Shown here: positions 7,165-9,286 of the stretch, piece after piece | Numbering within the stretch: position 1 is the stretch's first letter | How the letters are laid out: every line of letters begins with the position of its first letter | Source of the DNA: Synergistaceae bacterium | Lineage (GTDB): Bacteria > Synergistota > Synergistia > Synergistales > Aminobacteriaceae | Length of the DNA: 9,286 nucleotides | Assembly: GCA_009776565.1 (NCBI GenBank) | Contig: WRNQ01000040.1 | Span: 478-9,763, forward strand | Direction: 5' to 3' | Position numbers and translations under genes: made by a program | The notes under the pieces: generated by a model | Seen by the model: only the letters and a program-made list of their open reading frames with translations | Databases searched by the model: none | Told to the model about the DNA's origin: nothing

Positions 7165-7214
7165 CTTCAGTGGGGGGAATCCCCATGCTGAAGTATACTG
7201 CTCGTAACAGGAGG
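7165..7214 (+). promoter_or_regulatory. Leader hairpin with loop GGA plus GGA in the Shine-Dalgarno; candidate CsrA-type target
   Basis: CTTCAG (7165-7170) pairs with CTGAAG (7188-7193), and TGGGG (7171-7175) pairs with CCCCA (7181-7185). This leaves a five-base loop, GGAAT (7176-7180), and a two-base bulge. Downstream, AGGAGG (7209-7214) is the ribosome-binding site, 7 nt before the ATG. Two GGA triplets about 34 nt apart, one in a hairpin loop and one in the Shine-Dalgarno, match the way CsrA represses flagellin mRNA in Bacillus. The hairpin and the ribosome-binding site are seen directly; the regulator is inferred. Confidence 0.45.
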
Positions 7215-7221
7215 CTTTTAA

Positions 7222-7818
7222 ATGAACATATTTATTGATGGAGAACCTTTTTATCCATCGTCACCGGAAGTATCGAGAAGTAAAAAGCGGACCCTTGCTG
7301 AAATAGACGCGCAAATATATAAAAAAGGTCTGACATATTCGACTATAACAGTTGACGGGGTTGATATTGACGATTCTGCTTTTGTTCGTCTGAGCAAAGG
7401 CAGAGAAGCTCATTTTAAAACATGTAAAATAAGCTCTCTTGTAATTGAAAGCCTTCAAGAAGCCACAGAATATATACCAAGGCTGATAAATGGAATAAAA
7501 GAAATAGCTTCAAATTTGGAAAGCAAAGAAGAATTCAATATGTACGAATCCATGACAAACTTCTCGGAAGGTTTGGGCTGGCTCATTAATATCATGCAAA
7601 AAAATCAATTTCTTCTAAAGACGCCAGACTCGGAATTATTAGAAAAAGAAGAGACTATTACAGGGCTCAATAAATCTTTAAAAAAAATATCCGAGTGTTT
7701 CGAAAAAGAACGTATAATGGAAATAGCATTCCACATGCGGCAGGGAATTCTTCCCGAAGTCATAAAGATTTCGGCATATATCGCTCAGCTTCTTGAAACT
7801 GCAAAACATATGCAATAA
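7222..7818 (+). CDS. Hypothetical protein, mostly helical, divergent from fliD
   Basis: I do not recognise this 198-residue protein. The start is firm: AGGAGG ends 7 nt before the ATG. The N-terminal 70 residues look like a small alpha/beta, possibly beta-grasp, unit: MNIFIDGEPF, a helix around TLAEIDAQIYKKG, then YSTITVDGVDID. Residues 72-198 appear all-helical, with amphipathic segments at about 76-104, 106-132, 139-164 and 165-196. There is no signal peptide or membrane segment, so it is probably cytosolic. It shares a divergent promoter region with fliD, and its leader resembles a CsrA target. A flagellar accessory role (chaperone or assembly factor) is therefore reasonable but unproven. 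The DNA is more AT-rich than the neighbouring genes. The 87 nt after its stop show no clear terminator. Confidence 0.8.
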   Translation: MNIFIDGEPFYPSSPEVSRSKKRTLAEIDAQIYKKGLTYSTITVDGVDIDDSAFVRLSKGREAHFKTCKISSLVIESLQEATEYIPRLINGIKEIASNLESKEEFNMYESMTNFSEGLGWLINIMQKNQFLLKTPDSELLEKEETITGLNKSLKKISECFEKERIMEIAFHMRQGILPEVIKISAYIAQLLETAKHMQ

Positions 7819-7905
7819 TGCGATAGCTCTTGGTTTAATGAGATAAAAAGCGCCTGTTGTTTTTGTGGAATTTTGTAATTGGTCTGTGAAAGGGGTTTAA
7901 AAATA

Positions 7906-8961
7906 GTGTCGCTGCGTAGAGGTTTAATTATTTTTATCGTTCTTGCTTTTGGCGGGAACGCGTTTATATTGCTTAAGACTGTTGATAGATATACTATATA
8001 CAAAATTTTTGAGTCGAATAAAATGTACCTGTTAGTGGCTCTTCTATTGGTACTATTATCGTGGACATGGGATACGATAAGATTTTGCGCGCTTGCGCGT
8101 TCAGCACAGGAAAAAGTTCCCTTTAAACTGGGCCTTATTCTGACGTGGCTGCATTACTTCGGTTGCGCGGTTACCCCAATGCAGAGCGGAGGAGGTCCTT
8201 TTCAGGTCTATGTATTATATAAAAATGGAGTGCCGATTGGAAAAGGAATTGCAATAACAATGATAAGAACAATGCTTACCGTATTGTTATTAAGTATAAT
8301 AGTACCTTTATCGTTGATTATTGATCCTTCAATTCTGAACAAGAGCGGTTTTGTAAAAGGAGTTGTAGGATACGTTTTTATTGTAATTCTTTTTACATGG
8401 TCATTCATATTATTTACAATACTTCGTCCCGACCTCGTCAAGAGGGCAGGTCAGGTTTTTACCATATGGCTGAAACGCTTCAGGATGATAAAAAAGGAAA
8501 GAGTTCTGCCATGGAGCCGTTGGATTTCCCGGGAAACGGACAATTACAGCTTGAATATCAAGCTTTCATTTTCTTCGGGAAAATGGGATTTTGTATTGGC
8601 GGTAATATGTTCCGGGCTTCATTTGATAACGATTTTTTCCATCCTGCCATGTTTAATGCTGGCTATGGGCTTGCCGTTTAATTTTACTCAAACGGTGCTT
8701 ACGCAGGCTATTTTCATGTTCGTTCTTTATTTTATACCAACTCCTGGCGCCAGTGGAGTGGCCGAAGTTGGCGGAGCGGCAATTTTTACAACTTTAATGG
8801 CCGAAAACATGGCGGGCATAATGGCTATTACATGGAGATTCTATACAGAATACATATCAATATTCATGGGAGTTATGATAGTAATACGTTTGCTTGGCTG
8901 GGGCGCAACAGAGGACATATTTAAAGCGGGCAGTATTAAGGAAACTGAAGAAAACCTTTAA
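7906..8961 (+). CDS. Flippase-like integral membrane protein (LPG synthase TM region / UPF0104, YbhN-type)
   Basis: This 351-residue polytopic protein has hydrophobic segments near 5-23, 41-55, 75-90, 118-140, 151-173, 227-255, 262-278 and 304-331. Conserved-type loops are TPMQSGGGPFQVYVLYKNGVP (90-110) and FIPTPGASGVAEVGG (276-290). This fits the lysylphosphatidylglycerol synthase TM-region/flippase-like family. Such proteins move or modify lipids in the inner membrane. The soluble aminoacyl-transfer domain of full MprF is absent, so lysyl-PG synthesis is unlikely. I chose GTG 7906 because AAAGGGG (7889-7895) precedes it by 10 nt; the in-frame TTG at 7879 would lie upstream of that ribosome-binding site. 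The stop overlaps the next gene's ATG by one base (TAATG). The substrate is unknown. Confidence 0.82.
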   Translation: MSLRRGLIIFIVLAFGGNAFILLKTVDRYTIYKIFESNKMYLLVALLLVLLSWTWDTIRFCALARSAQEKVPFKLGLILTWLHYFGCAVTPMQSGGGPFQVYVLYKNGVPIGKGIAITMIRTMLTVLLLSIIVPLSLIIDPSILNKSGFVKGVVGYVFIVILFTWSFILFTILRPDLVKRAGQVFTIWLKRFRMIKKERVLPWSRWISRETDNYSLNIKLSFSSGKWDFVLAVICSGLHLITIFSILPCLMLAMGLPFNFTQTVLTQAIFMFVLYFIPTPGASGVAEVGGAAIFTTLMAENMAGIMAITWRFYTEYISIFMGVMIVIRLLGWGATEDIFKAGSIKETEENL

Positions 8962-9286
8962 TGTGTAAATTCAGAGACATAATTTTTAAACTGCGCGGCG
9001 GAATATGGACTATAATATATTTGGTTATTTTTCTGATGGCGTCGCCAACGTGGGAAAATTTCCGTTTGGGCGTTATTTTTGTTGTGTTAGGACAATTGCT
9101 GAGATTTTGGGCTGTCGGCTGTATTGGAAAATATAGGGGAGAAATAGTTGGAGCAGACAAACTTGTTACAACAGGAGCTTACGCTTTAGCAAGAAATCCT
9201 CTTTATTTTGCCAATGGTCTTATCGGCATAGGTTGGAGTATAATATCCGGTAGGCATGTTTTACTATTTTTTTTAATTGTTTTTTT
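8961..9286 (+). CDS. Isoprenylcysteine carboxyl methyltransferase / phospholipid methyltransferase-like membrane protein, N-terminal part (3' truncated by window)
   Basis: An ATG overlapping the upstream stop (TAATG) opens a frame that stays open for 108 residues to the window end. Two hydrophobic segments (about 14-27 and 36-54) precede DKLVTTGAYALARNPLYFAN (66-85). This is the conserved LVTTGPYxxxRHPxY-type motif of the ICMT/PEMT-like family, which methylates lipids or prenyl-cysteine groups using S-adenosylmethionine. In this motif the usual His is Asn (RNP); the C-terminal cofactor-binding part is outside the window. The weak ribosome-binding site and the one-base overlap suggest translational coupling to the flippase-like gene, pointing to joint action on an envelope lipid (inference). 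Confidence 0.78.
   Translation, partial: MCKFRDIIFKLRGGIWTIIYLVIFLMASPTWENFRLGVIFVVLGQLLRFWAVGCIGKYRGEIVGADKLVTTGAYALARNPLYFANGLIGIGWSIISGRHVLLFFLIVF

Noticed and set aside
7819..7905. Terminator or promoter between the hypothetical gene and the flippase-like gene
   Set aside because: An A-run and a T-run flank a short GC-containing stretch near 7845-7865, but no stable stem forms and no good -35/-10 pair was found.
8397..8681. 94-codon + strand frame inside the flippase-like gene
   Set aside because: Out-of-frame overlap with a convincing membrane protein gene; composition looks like a frame-shifted membrane sequence.
8936..9160. - strand frame of 74 codons over the junction of the last two genes
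   Set aside because: It is opposite the methyltransferase-like gene, which has a conserved motif and a coupled start; no support for the antisense frame.

Overview
The window most likely comes from a flagellated, diderm member of the phylum Synergistota. The main evidence is the C-terminus of the first protein: a GDGCNAMG motif, a hydrophobic helix and a short basic tail. That layout matches the Synerg-CTERM sorting signal that I know from this phylum. A C69-type peptidase and a FeoB of the anaerobe/Clostridia-like type agree with the assignment. Genus and species cannot be read from the sequence.

Layout. (1) 1-1041 (+): the 3' part of an exported C69-family dipeptidase with an added Ig-like domain and the sorting tail. 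(2) 1042-1338: a non-coding convergent intergenic region. It holds a perfect 28-bp palindrome inside a longer imperfect inverted repeat (MITE-like and terminator-like), plus two further hairpins. (3) 1339-3764 (-): feoA-feoB, a ferrous iron uptake operon with a 1-base TAATG overlap, a good Shine-Dalgarno and a recognisable promoter. FeoB carries a CX2CX2CX2C cluster between its cytosolic G/helical region and its membrane domain. (4) 3825-7043 (-): fliD, a flagellar filament cap protein of 1072 residues. It is more than twice the common size because of a large central insertion with repeated beta-type modules. (5) 7044-7221: a divergent promoter region. The leader of the rightward gene has a strong hairpin with GGA in its loop and a second GGA in the Shine-Dalgarno, an arrangement like known CsrA targets. 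(6) 7222-7818 (+): an unrecognised, mostly helical 198-residue protein, divergent from fliD. (7) 7906-9286 (+): a two-gene, translationally coupled unit. It encodes a polytopic flippase-like (LPG synthase TM/UPF0104) protein and the N-terminal part of an isoprenylcysteine/phospholipid methyltransferase-like membrane enzyme, cut off by the window end.

How the genes work together. feoA and feoB form one iron-import unit. fliD belongs to flagellar assembly, and its divergent neighbour may be a flagellar accessory or regulated gene (inference). The last two genes look like envelope-lipid functions. No rRNA, tRNA, CRISPR array, transposase or phage gene was seen.
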